Shown: positions 25,928 to 32,119 of the stretch, in pieces
How the letters are laid out: every line of letters begins with the position of its first letter
Numbering within the stretch: position 1 is the first letter of the stretch
From: RGIG3513 sp045658985
Lineage (GTDB): Bacteria > Bacillota > Clostridia > Oscillospirales > Butyricicoccaceae
Assembly: GCA_045658985.1 (NCBI GenBank)
Contig: JAZOWC010000039.1
Location: forward strand, 1 to 59,953
Direction of reading: 5' to 3'
DNA length: 59,953 bases
The notes under the pieces: model-generated
What the model saw: only the letters and a program-made list of their open reading frames with translations
What the model was told of the DNA's origin: nothing
The model's database searches: none
Translations under genes and position numbers: made by a program

Positions 25928-26584
25928 ATGGAACTGGAGCAGTTTTTCCCATTCTGGAATAAGCTGGATACCAAGACTCAGGCACACCTGCGTGACGTGT
26001 CCTATACCATGAGCGCCAAGGGCGGAGAGGTGCTTCACGACGGCAGCCGTGAGTGCCTGGGCCTGCTGCTTATCAAGTCGGGTCAGGTGCGTGTGTATAC
26101 TCTGTCCGGCGAGGGCAGAGAGGTCACTCTGTACCGTCTGTTTGAGCGGGATATATGTCTGTTCTCGGCCTCCTGCGTAATGCCCAACGTGCAGTTTGAT
26201 GTCATCGTCGAGGCAGAAAAAGACTGCGAGCTCATAGTGCTGCCCTCCTGTTTGTTCAAGAACCTGATGGAAGAATGCCTGCCCGTGGCAAGCTACGCCA
26301 ATCAGCTGATAACCAGCAGGTTTTCCGACGTGATGTGGCTGATGGAGCAGATCATGTGGAAGAGCTTTGATCGGCGTCTTGCGGCATTTTTGCTGGAAGA
26401 AAGCAGCCTCAGCGGCAGCCTGACCCTCAGCATCACCCACGAAAAAATAGCTAATCATATGGGCACCGCCCGTGAGGTGGTCACCCGTATGCTCAAATAT
26501 TTTCAGCAGGAGGGCATGGTCAGACTCACCCGCGGCTCTATAGAAATACTGGACGAGGACAAACTGAGCAAATTAGGTGAATAA
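25928..26584 (+). CDS. Crp/Fnr-family transcriptional regulator
   Basis: 218 residues: N-terminal cyclic-nucleotide-binding-like sensor fold (about 10-125, LLIKSGQVRVYTLSGEGREVTLYRLFERD), long dimer helix, and C-terminal helix-turn-helix (about 165-195). The recognition helix reads AREVVTRML, with the Arg-Glu-x-x-x-Arg spacing by which Crp reads GTGA half-sites; the GTGA-N5-TCAC sites beside rubrerythrin and trxA fit. No Fnr-type N-terminal four-cysteine cluster, but several scattered cysteines and no proven ligand. AAAAGGAGGC precedes the ATG. A peroxide, redox or nitric-oxide sensing role is inferred from targets. Confidence 0.92.
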   Translation: MELEQFFPFWNKLDTKTQAHLRDVSYTMSAKGGEVLHDGSRECLGLLLIKSGQVRVYTLSGEGREVTLYRLFERDICLFSASCVMPNVQFDVIVEAEKDCELIVLPSCLFKNLMEECLPVASYANQLITSRFSDVMWLMEQIMWKSFDRRLAAFLLEESSLSGSLTLSITHEKIANHMGTAREVVTRMLKYFQQEGMVRLTRGSIEILDEDKLSKLGE

Positions 26585-26594
26585 CAGAGAAAGA

Positions 26595-26627
26595 AAAACT
26601 CCCGCAGACATAGTCTGCGGGAGTTTT
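26595..26627 (+). terminator. Terminator of the Crp/Fnr regulator gene
   Basis: AAAACTCCCGCAGAC / GTCTGCGGGAGTTTT, a 15-bp stem with ATA loop. Confidence 0.88.
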
Positions 26628-26654
26628 GTGCCAAGACTGAACTCTTTGGACAAA

Positions 26655-26712
26655 GCCTTCTCCGGTGGGAGAAGGTGGCAGGCGAAGCTGACTGAGGGAG
26701 AGTGCGCAGATA
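26655..26712. repeat. R3 dispersed repeat
   Basis: GCCTTCTCCGGTGGGAGAAGG forms a hairpin, followed by CAGGCGAAGCTGACTGAGGG. Related copies lie near 20506, 42041 and 58362. Confidence 0.65.
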
Positions 26713-26753
26713 TTGCGTGCCGGAATAGAATAATGTTTTGTTAAAAATCAAAT

Positions 26754-26781
26754 CAAGCGCGCTGCGGATGCAGCGCGCTTG
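26754..26781. terminator. Terminator downstream of trxA
   Basis: CAAGCGCGCTGC / GCAGCGCGCTTG (12 bp, GGAT loop), with T-rich sequence (TTTGATTTTT) after it on the minus strand. Confidence 0.8.
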
Positions 26782-26795
26782 CGTTTCTTATTATC

Positions 26796-27095
26796 TCACA
26801 GCAGTTCGAGGATCTCTTCTTTGGGTCTGACGCCCACGGCCTTGTTTTTGACCTCGCCCTTTTCCATAACGATCAGGGTGGGGATGCTCATAACTCTGAA
26901 CTGAGCGGCCAGCTCGGGCTCTTCGTCAACGTTGATTTTGCCGACCTTGATGTCTGCTCTCTCCTCGGCGATCTCCTCCAGAGTGGGGGCGACCATACGG
27001 CAGGGGCCGCACCAGGGTGCCCAGAAATCCAGCAGTACGGGTCTGTCGCTCTTGAGTACCTCCTGCTCAAAGGTTGCTTTTGTAATATTTAACAT
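26796..27095 (-). CDS. trxA: Thioredoxin
   Basis: 99 residues from ATG 27095 (GGAGGATAAAAACC upstream). FWAPWCGPCRM holds the CGPC redox pair (Cys29, Cys32), and the cis-proline motif SIPTL (70-74) is intact. It reduces cytoplasmic disulfides. The promoter carries the same GTGACAAAATCAC site at the same 22-bp distance from its -10 as rubrerythrin, suggesting shared control by the neighbouring Crp/Fnr protein. Confidence 0.95.
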   Translation of the reverse strand: MLNITKATFEQEVLKSDRPVLLDFWAPWCGPCRMVAPTLEEIAEERADIKVGKINVDEEPELAAQFRVMSIPTLIVMEKGEVKNKAVGVRPKEEILELL

Positions 27096-27129
27096 GGTTT
27101 TTATCCTCCGTTTTTCTTTTTGTGATTTT

Positions 27130-27170
27130 ATTATACCCGTGATCTTGTCCGTTTTCCGTGACAAAATCAC
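27130..27170 (-). promoter_or_regulatory. trxA promoter with Crp/Fnr-type site
   Basis: GTGACAAAATCAC (27158-27170), then exactly 22 bp, then TATAAT (27130-27135 on the minus strand). No good -35 hexamer is present, as expected for an activator-dependent class II promoter. The site overlaps the stop codon of the HAD gene. Confidence 0.8.
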
Positions 27171-27910
27171 ATAATCCCGCCGTTTATTTTTTCGATCAGC
27201 TCGGGCAGCTCGCCGATGGCGTCGATCGCATAGGGCGAAGGCTCGAGTGCATCAAACCACAGTCCCACCGAGCGCATCCATACGGGCACCATCCCCGCGC
27301 GGCGCGCACCCTCAACGTCGTTGACCGGATTGTCGCCTACGTACAGCGCCTCCCCGGGAGCGCAGCCCATAGCCTCGCAGATGGCCTCAAACGTGCTGGC
27401 GTGAGGCTTCTGGTACTCCAAGTCGCCGCAGAGGATCACTTGATCGATGTGCCGGCGCAGACCCACATGATCCAGCTTGGCGTTCTGGAACTCGCTGGTG
27501 CCGTTGGTCAGGAGTCCGGTGGTGTATCCCATCTCACGCAGTTTGAGCAGGGTGCTTACGGCATCGGGGTACATGTCGATATACTTGGGGAAGGCGGGGA
27601 GTATGAATCCGTAATAATACTCCTCGTGGGTGGGCACATCTTTGAAGATGCCTGTGGCAACAAGGGATCTGTAGGTGCTGCCCCAAGGCATTTTTATGCT
27701 GTCCGATCTGCGTGCGGGTCGGTCGGGCGGGGCGAAGCCTGCGCGGTCGGCATTGAGCGTGGCGGCAACCACCTGCTCGAGAGTAATGTCATCTCGGAGC
27801 TTGTCTGCAAAATGGCTCATAAACTCGGGGGCCATAAGCTCAAGCGTCCTGTCGCGGTCGTAAAGAGTATGGTCAAAATCAAAAGCAACGGCTTTTATCA
27901 ACGGGATCAC
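27167..27910 (-). CDS. HAD-superfamily hydrolase
   Basis: 247 residues. Motif I FDFDHTLYD (about 10-18) carries the nucleophilic Asp, motif II is LLTNGTSEFQ (about 133), motif III Lys is in YQKPHASTF, and motif IV is YVGDNPVNDVEGA. These make a Mg2+-dependent phosphatase, with a helical cap after motif I. Substrate unknown. It lies upstream of trxA on the same strand, but trxA has its own promoter at the HAD stop codon. Confidence 0.9.
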   Translation of the reverse strand: MIPLIKAVAFDFDHTLYDRDRTLELMAPEFMSHFADKLRDDITLEQVVAATLNADRAGFAPPDRPARRSDSIKMPWGSTYRSLVATGIFKDVPTHEEYYYGFILPAFPKYIDMYPDAVSTLLKLREMGYTTGLLTNGTSEFQNAKLDHVGLRRHIDQVILCGDLEYQKPHASTFEAICEAMGCAPGEALYVGDNPVNDVEGARRAGMVPVWMRSVGLWFDALEPSPYAIDAIGELPELIEKINGGIM

Positions 27911-27968
27911 TTCTTTCGTTCGGTTGGTTGAACTGATTATACACCATCAGGCCGGAAATGTAAAACAA

Positions 27969-27995
27969 AAAAGCACTCACGATGTGAGTGCTTTT
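27969..27995. terminator. Bidirectional hairpin next to a tRNA-Ser 3'-end copy
   Basis: AAAAGCACTCAC / GTGAGTGCTTTT, 12 bp with GAT loop, A-rich before and T-rich after. It directly borders the partial tRNA-Ser copy at 27997-28020, as a tRNA terminator would. Confidence 0.8.
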
Positions 27996-27996
27996 A

Positions 27997-28020
27997 TTGT
28001 TGGCGGAGAAGGAGGGATTT
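27997..28020 (-). pseudogene. Duplicated 3' end of tRNA-Ser
   Basis: 24 bases are identical to 28221-28244, covering the CCA, acceptor strand and part of the T-arm of tRNA-Ser(GCT) plus 4 nt downstream. The rest of the tRNA is absent. Such a footprint can come from an element that used the tRNA 3' end as attachment site, or from a collapsed tandem tRNA copy. Confidence 0.75.
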
Positions 28021-28192
28021 TCAGGTCTTCGACCCACAGTTTGCGGTGCCCGAAGCGGTCGTCGGGCTCACGCCTTTCCTCGACCGCTTTCGACCGCTGC
28101 ACCAATGGCGCCTCGCTGCATCTGCCACCGGCAGCGCTCGGCTCCATTGCTCGCGACTACGCCGCTCGGGTTATGCTCGGTTTCCGCCAAGC
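28021..28192 (-). repeat. R2 dispersed repeat between tRNA-Ser copies
   Basis: Read on the minus strand it contains GCCGGTGGCAGAT, GCGGTCGAAAGCGGTCGAGG and CTTCGGGCACCGCAA, closely matching 58478-58600 on the plus strand. No gene seen. Confidence 0.65.
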
Positions 28193-28222
28193 AAAAAAGA
28201 CATCCTAATGGATGTCTTTTTT
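28193..28222 (-). terminator. Terminator of tRNA-Ser
   Basis: AAAAAAGACATCC / GGATGTCTTTTTT (13 bp, TAAT loop) directly below the tRNA 3' end. Confidence 0.88.
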
Positions 28223-28224
28223 GT

Positions 28225-28314
28225 TGGCGGAGAAGGAGGGATTTGAACCCTCGCGACGTGTTACCGCCCTACTCCCTTAGCAGGGGAGCCCCTTCACCAC
28301 TTGGGTACTTCTCC
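28225..28314 (-). tRNA. tRNA-Ser (GCT)
   Basis: 90 nt including encoded CCA. Acceptor GGAGAAG pairs with CTTCTCC; the anticodon loop reads CTGCTAA, giving anticodon GCT for AGC/AGU; a long variable arm identifies a class II serine tRNA; the T-loop is GTTCAAATC. Promoter at 28346-28374. Confidence 0.95.
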
Positions 28315-28345
28315 AAACCTATTTACTTTTATATCAGCGTTTAAT

Positions 28346-28374
28346 AGTCTAACATATTCTTTCCAAAAAAGCAA
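28346..28374 (-). promoter_or_regulatory. Promoter of tRNA-Ser
   Basis: Minus strand TTGCTT (28369-28374), 17-bp spacer, TAGACT (28346-28351). A perfect palindrome with 12-bp arms lies just upstream at 28382-28406. Confidence 0.65.
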
Positions 28375-28381
28375 GAAAAAT

Positions 28382-28406
28382 TATAGTTTTTTTCAAAAAA
28401 ACTATA
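28382..28406. repeat. Perfect A/T palindrome between the two tRNA promoters
   Basis: TATAGTTTTTTT and AAAAAAACTATA flank a single C. It lies between the divergent tRNA promoters and could be a protein site, a terminator or a cruciform-prone spacer. Confidence 0.6.
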
Positions 28407-28446
28407 CAGGAATATTCTCACACCCCCCTCCGTCGTCAACTTTCTC

Positions 28447-28475
28447 TTGAAAACCACCTTGTTTTGTGGTATTAT
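28447..28475 (+). promoter_or_regulatory. Promoter of tRNA-Thr
   Basis: TTGAAA (28447-28452), 17-bp spacer, TATTAT (28470-28475), about 22 nt upstream of the tRNA. Confidence 0.75.
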
Positions 28476-28496
28476 ACAACAGTATCATATATTTTT

Positions 28497-28572
28497 GCTG
28501 GTGTAGCACAGTCGGTAGTGCAGCTGATTCGTAATCAGCAGGTCGCGTGTTCAAGTCACGTCACCAGCTCCA
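28497..28572 (+). tRNA. tRNA-Thr (CGT)
   Basis: 76 nt with encoded CCA. Acceptor GCTGGTG pairs with CACCAGC; the anticodon arm GCTGA-TTCGTAA-TCAGC gives anticodon CGT for ACG; the T-loop is TTCAAGT. A terminator follows at once. Confidence 0.95.
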
Positions 28573-28602
28573 AAAAGCACTTGCGTGGGCAAGTGCTTTT
28601 TT
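28572..28602 (+). terminator. Terminator of tRNA-Thr
   Basis: AAAAAGCACTTGC / GCAAGTGCTTTTT (13 bp, GTGG loop) beginning in the CCA end. Confidence 0.9.
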
Positions 28603-28631
28603 CACAAAATCCATCTTTCAAGGATGAGTCT

Positions 28632-29492
28632 ATGTCCAATCACAAAAAAGCCTATCTGGAGATCACCAATCGCTGCAACCTCAACTGTGCATTCTGCCCG
28701 GGCACGTCCCGTGCGCCCCGCGCTCTCACCGAGAGTGAGTTTGAGCATCTGGCAGGCAAGCTGACGGGTTGGGCGGAATACCTGTATTTTCATCTTATGG
28801 GCGAGCCTTTGTCTCACCCTTTGCTGCCGCAGTTTGTCACCCGTGCCCGCGAGCTGGGATTTAAGCCCGTTATCACCACCAACGGCACTCTGCTGTCTGC
28901 CCGCGGCGGCGCGCTGATTGACGCCCGCCCCTACAAGGTCAGCATCTCCCTGCATTCCTTCGAGGCCAACGATATATCAATGCCCTTTGAGACCTATATA
29001 GACTCCTGCCTGAGCTTTGCCCGCACTGCCTCGGAGAGCGGGATAATCACCGTTTTGCGGCTGTGGAATCTGGATGGCAGGGCAGAGGGGGCAAAAAACG
29101 AGCGCAACGGGCAGATCATGGATCTGCTCCGCGCGGCTTTCCCCGACGAGTGGCAGGCCACTCGCACCGGCTTCCGTCTGCGCGAGCGGGTGTTTCTGGA
29201 GTGGGGCGACAAGTTCGACTGGCCGAGCCTCAGGGGGCAGGTGCTGCAGGAGAGCGGATTCTGCTACGGACTGCGGGATCAGGTGGGTGTGTTGTGCGAC
29301 GGCACGGTGGTGCCCTGCTGTCTGGACAGCGAGGGGGATATTGCGCTGGGCAATCTGTTTGAGCAGACGCCGGAGGATATACTCTCATCGCCCCGCGCCC
29401 GTGCCATCTACGACGGCTTCTCCGCCCACAAATGCACGGAGGAGCTTTGCCGCCGCTGCATGCGCGCCGGGTATTACAGAAATGAAAAATGA
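28632..29492 (+). CDS. Radical SAM protein with SPASM-like C-terminus
   Basis: 286 residues from ATG 28632, with AAGGATGAG upstream; the frame extends upstream through the tRNA, which cannot be coding. ITNRCNLNCAFCPGTSR carries the CX3CX2C cluster that binds the SAM-cleaving [4Fe-4S]. The C-terminal part (about 205-286) has CYGLRDQVGVLCDGTVVPCC and CTEELCRRCMRAGYY, a SPASM/twitch-like cysteine pattern for extra clusters. Such proteins modify peptides or other substrates by radical chemistry; no precursor peptide gene is seen nearby, so the substrate is unknown. Confidence 0.88.
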   Translation: MSNHKKAYLEITNRCNLNCAFCPGTSRAPRALTESEFEHLAGKLTGWAEYLYFHLMGEPLSHPLLPQFVTRARELGFKPVITTNGTLLSARGGALIDARPYKVSISLHSFEANDISMPFETYIDSCLSFARTASESGIITVLRLWNLDGRAEGAKNERNGQIMDLLRAAFPDEWQATRTGFRLRERVFLEWGDKFDWPSLRGQVLQESGFCYGLRDQVGVLCDGTVVPCCLDSEGDIALGNLFEQTPEDILSSPRARAIYDGFSAHKCTEELCRRCMRAGYYRNEK

Positions 29493-29504
29493 AGATGTCG
29501 CCGA

Positions 29505-29615
29505 AGGCGACTGAGCGTAAGCGAAGCGACGCGAGTGCGTCGCAAGACGCAGGAAGGGCGGAGCCCGACCGGAGTCTATTTAATCGGGGTCCCCGCGGGA
29601 CCTGTCCCGTGGGGC
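29505..29615 (+). repeat. R1 dispersed repeat
   Basis: Contains GCAAGACGCAGGAAGGGCGG, CGACCGGAGTCTATTTAATC and a GCGGGACC/TGTCCCGT hairpin. The inverse copy is at 20263-20360; a shorter relative is at 18585-18665. No gene is seen between 29493 and 29726. Confidence 0.75.
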
Positions 29616-29671
29616 AATGCGCGCCGGGTACTACCGCAATAATGTCGAATAATCCGATATCAACCAACAAA

Positions 29672-29705
29672 AAAACTGCCGCAGAGCGTAGTCTGCGGCA
29701 GTTTT
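29672..29705. terminator. Bidirectional terminator before the antiporter gene
   Basis: AAAACTGCCGCAGA / TCTGCGGCAGTTTT, a 14-bp stem, serving the radical SAM gene and the convergent antiporter gene. Confidence 0.88.
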
Positions 29706-29726
29706 CGTATATAAGGAGTGTGTGGA

Positions 29727-31013
29727 TTATGCAGGGTGCTTGGGGTTGTATTCTTCTCTGTTGCGGTACTTGTACAGAGGTTTGGGAGCGATGTCGCCTG
29801 CCTTGGTCAGGGCGATCTTGGTGAGGCTGGGGCCGACCAGCTCGTAGATCAGCACAGAGAACAGAGTAATGTTGCGTACCAGCTCGCCGCTTGCGCCAAG
29901 CTGCAGAGCGGTCAGAGACATACCCAGCGCAACACCTGCCTGAGGCAGCAGGGTAACGCCCAGATATTTGACGATGCTGTCGTCGCACTTGACGGCCTTT
30001 GCGCTGAAGAAAGAGCCCACGTACTTGCCCAGCGAGCGTGTGGCGATGTACACGATGCCCGTGCCCACGATAGCCAGATCGGCAAACACGTTAAACTCCA
30101 GTTCGGAGCCGCTCATAACAAAGAACAGAACAAACAGCGGCACAGTCCACTTGTCGGTCTTTTCCATCAGATCTTCCGACCAGTCGCAGAGGTTGCAGAA
30201 CACGGTGCCCAGCATCATGCAGACCAGCAGAGGGGAGAAGCCGCAGTGTACGGGGCCTATGGAGAAGCTCAGCTTGCTCAGCGCAACGGTCAGCATAACA
30301 AAGGTGACCGCCAGACACAGACGCTTACTGTTGGAGTGGAAGAACTTCTCCACCCAGGTGAGCACAGCACCTGCCACAGCGCCGAGGATAAGAGACAGAG
30401 CGATCTCGGCAACGGGGGTGACGATGATGGACAGCATATCCAGAGCGCCGCTTTCCAGCGACTTGGCAATACCGAAGGATACCGAGAAAATCACCAGACC
30501 TACGGCGTCGTCCAGCGCAACGACGGGCAGCAGCATATCGGTGAGCTTGCCCTTTGCCTTGTACTGACGGACGACCATCAGAGTGGCGGCGGGGGCGGTG
30601 GCCGAAGCGATTGCACCCAGAGTGATGGCGGCGCTGAGGGGCAGCTTGTCGCCGACCACAAAGTGCAGACCGATCAGTGCGGCATCAACCAGCACGGTTG
30701 CCAGCAGTGCCTGAAACACGGCGATGACGGCGGCCTGCTTGCCGATGGCTTTGATCTGGCTGAGTCGGAACTCGTTGCCGATAGCAAAGGCGATGAATCC
30801 CAGAGTCAGGTCAGAAAGCAGGCTGAGCTCCTTGATCTGAGCCAGAGTGTTGAATCCCACACCGGGGATGCCCAGCGCACCCAGACAGAAGGGGCCGATG
30901 AGTATGCCTGCGATGAGGTAACCGGTAACGTGGGGAAGCTTGAGTTTTTTGGTAAAACGGGACACAGCCAGTCCTGCCAGTATGGCAAAGGACAAACTAA
31001 GAAGAAGTACCAT
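29727..31013 (-). CDS. Cation:proton antiporter (CPA2 family)
   Basis: 428 residues with about twelve hydrophobic segments. LKLPHVTGYLIAGILIGP (about 24-41) and IASATAPAATLMVVRQY (about 135), VVALDDAVGLVIFSV (about 163) are Na+(K+)/H+ antiporter signatures; the ALDDA acidic pair is the ion-binding centre. No TrkA nucleotide-binding tail, so it is a short NapA/KefB-like core. It exchanges Na+ or K+ for H+ across the membrane. AGGAGATGAAAAA precedes the ATG. Monocistronic. Confidence 0.92.
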   Translation of the reverse strand: MVLLLSLSFAILAGLAVSRFTKKLKLPHVTGYLIAGILIGPFCLGALGIPGVGFNTLAQIKELSLLSDLTLGFIAFAIGNEFRLSQIKAIGKQAAVIAVFQALLATVLVDAALIGLHFVVGDKLPLSAAITLGAIASATAPAATLMVVRQYKAKGKLTDMLLPVVALDDAVGLVIFSVSFGIAKSLESGALDMLSIIVTPVAEIALSLILGAVAGAVLTWVEKFFHSNSKRLCLAVTFVMLTVALSKLSFSIGPVHCGFSPLLVCMMLGTVFCNLCDWSEDLMEKTDKWTVPLFVLFFVMSGSELEFNVFADLAIVGTGIVYIATRSLGKYVGSFFSAKAVKCDDSIVKYLGVTLLPQAGVALGMSLTALQLGASGELVRNITLFSVLIYELVGPSLTKIALTKAGDIAPKPLYKYRNREEYNPKHPA

Positions 31014-31180
31014 TTTTTCATCTCCTGTACGATTTTATGCAAGCTTTTGATGTAGCAATATTGACCTCAACCATTCTACTACTTTGGATGCAAAAGTCAA
31101 GAGACTAAATATACGATTTGCACAAAAAGTTAGGGTTATTTTTGTGCAATATTACCAAAAAACTCCTGCCCGCAGATCTG

Positions 31181-31756
31181 TCATCTTTTCAGCAGGGAGT
31201 GCATATTGTCGGCTTTTCGGAGCCGTGAGAGGGTGCATCGGGCGGAGGTGACGCCCTTGCCTTTTGGCGCGATGGGCACGGGCAAAATCTGCCAGGGTTC
31301 AAGCTCGAATCTCACGTAGGGCATGGAGCTTTGACGGGGGATCTCCCGTATCTCGTATCGGGGCAGCACCCGTGCGGAAATCACTCGGGCGTAGTATCTG
31401 ATGCCTGCCGCCGCGCCAAAAAATCTGCGGGACTGATATATGGCAACGTAGCCGATCCGTCTGTAGTCCCCGCCTGCGATAGCGGCGGGAATGTGATAAA
31501 AACCCTTGCTCAGGCACACGCTCAGCTGATGCTCGGAGGACAGCGAGCCGATGAGCACCACAGGGTCGTCAGCGGGCGGCGCATCACGGAGAGAGGGCGG
31601 AGGCGGCTCGTCGGGGGCCTGATGGGCGGGGGGAGTCGGAGGAGACGGCCTGCGGCGGGTTTTGATATGCAGGTCATAGGTGTCCCGAAGCAGGAATGCA
31701 ATACCCAGCACAAATGGAACAAACAGCAGAACGAACCAAGCCAAAACCCTCACCAC
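31181..31756 (-). CDS. Membrane-anchored protein of unknown function
   Basis: 191 residues in three parts: one N-terminal membrane helix (about 5-24), a Pro-rich linker (about 35-62, RRRPSPPTPPAHQAPDEPPPP), and a compact C-terminal domain (about 65-170) with SSEHQLSVCLSKGFYHIPAA, RRIGYVAIYQSRRFF and GIRYYARVISARVLPRYEIREIP. I do not recognise the domain. It is probably tethered to the membrane by the flexible linker. AAGGTGGTGAGG precedes the ATG. It diverges from the smc promoter region. Confidence 0.75.
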   Translation of the reverse strand: MVRVLAWFVLLFVPFVLGIAFLLRDTYDLHIKTRRRPSPPTPPAHQAPDEPPPPSLRDAPPADDPVVLIGSLSSEHQLSVCLSKGFYHIPAAIAGGDYRRIGYVAIYQSRRFFGAAAGIRYYARVISARVLPRYEIREIPRQSSMPYVRFELEPWQILPVPIAPKGKGVTSARCTLSRLRKADNMHSLLKR

Positions 31757-31884
31757 CTTTCATAGCTAAACAGCGCTGCCGCGCAGCTTATGACCATCAT
31801 TATACCACATCACATCCGCATATGTACGGGTTTTTAATAATAAATAGGTATAGTATAACTTTTGCTTGTAATATCCCGTTCTTT

Positions 31885-31914
31885 TTGATACAATGTGTAG
31901 AATAGGGATATAAT
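31885..31914 (+). promoter_or_regulatory. Promoter upstream of the smc leader
   Basis: TTGATA (31885-31890), 18-bp spacer, TATAAT (31909-31914). Transcription would start near 31921, so the hairpin array at 31929-32083 is part of the smc 5' untranslated region. Confidence 0.75.
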
Positions 31915-31928
31915 GAACGCAGAATGTC

Positions 31929-32083
31929 GAAAAGGCAAAAAAGCCTTTTCATGGCTGATACATCAGCCGCCAAAAAAGCATTTTGCTTTTTTGGTCTGCA
32001 TTCATTGAAACAGAAATCGACAGTTTTCGAGGGAAAACTGTTGGCAAATCTAAGATTTGCCGTCGAAACTCTTAAGTTTCGAC
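31929..32083 (+). repeat. Six consecutive perfect hairpins in the smc leader
   Basis: Stems: 31929-31950 (GAAAAGGC), 31953-31968 (GGCTGA), 31970-31994 (CCAAAAAAGCA), 32020-32041 (ACAGTTTTC), 32043-32061 (GGCAAATC), 32062-32083 (GTCGAAACT); all are perfect with 3-6 nt loops. Loops and stems differ between units, and TCGA-containing joints recur (GTCGA, ATCGAC, TCGAC, TTCGA). The layout recalls the ATATCGA arrays at the window ends. The array is in the predicted transcript of the smc-ftsY operon. Confidence 0.88.
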
Positions 32084-32119
32084 TTTCGATTGTCGTTATA
32101 CTGTGCGGAGGTGCGTAAT

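Noticed and set aside
28464..28631. N-terminal extension of the radical SAM protein
   Set aside because: The extension would translate tRNA-Thr and its terminator; ATG 28632 has a ribosome-binding site and begins the family-like sequence.
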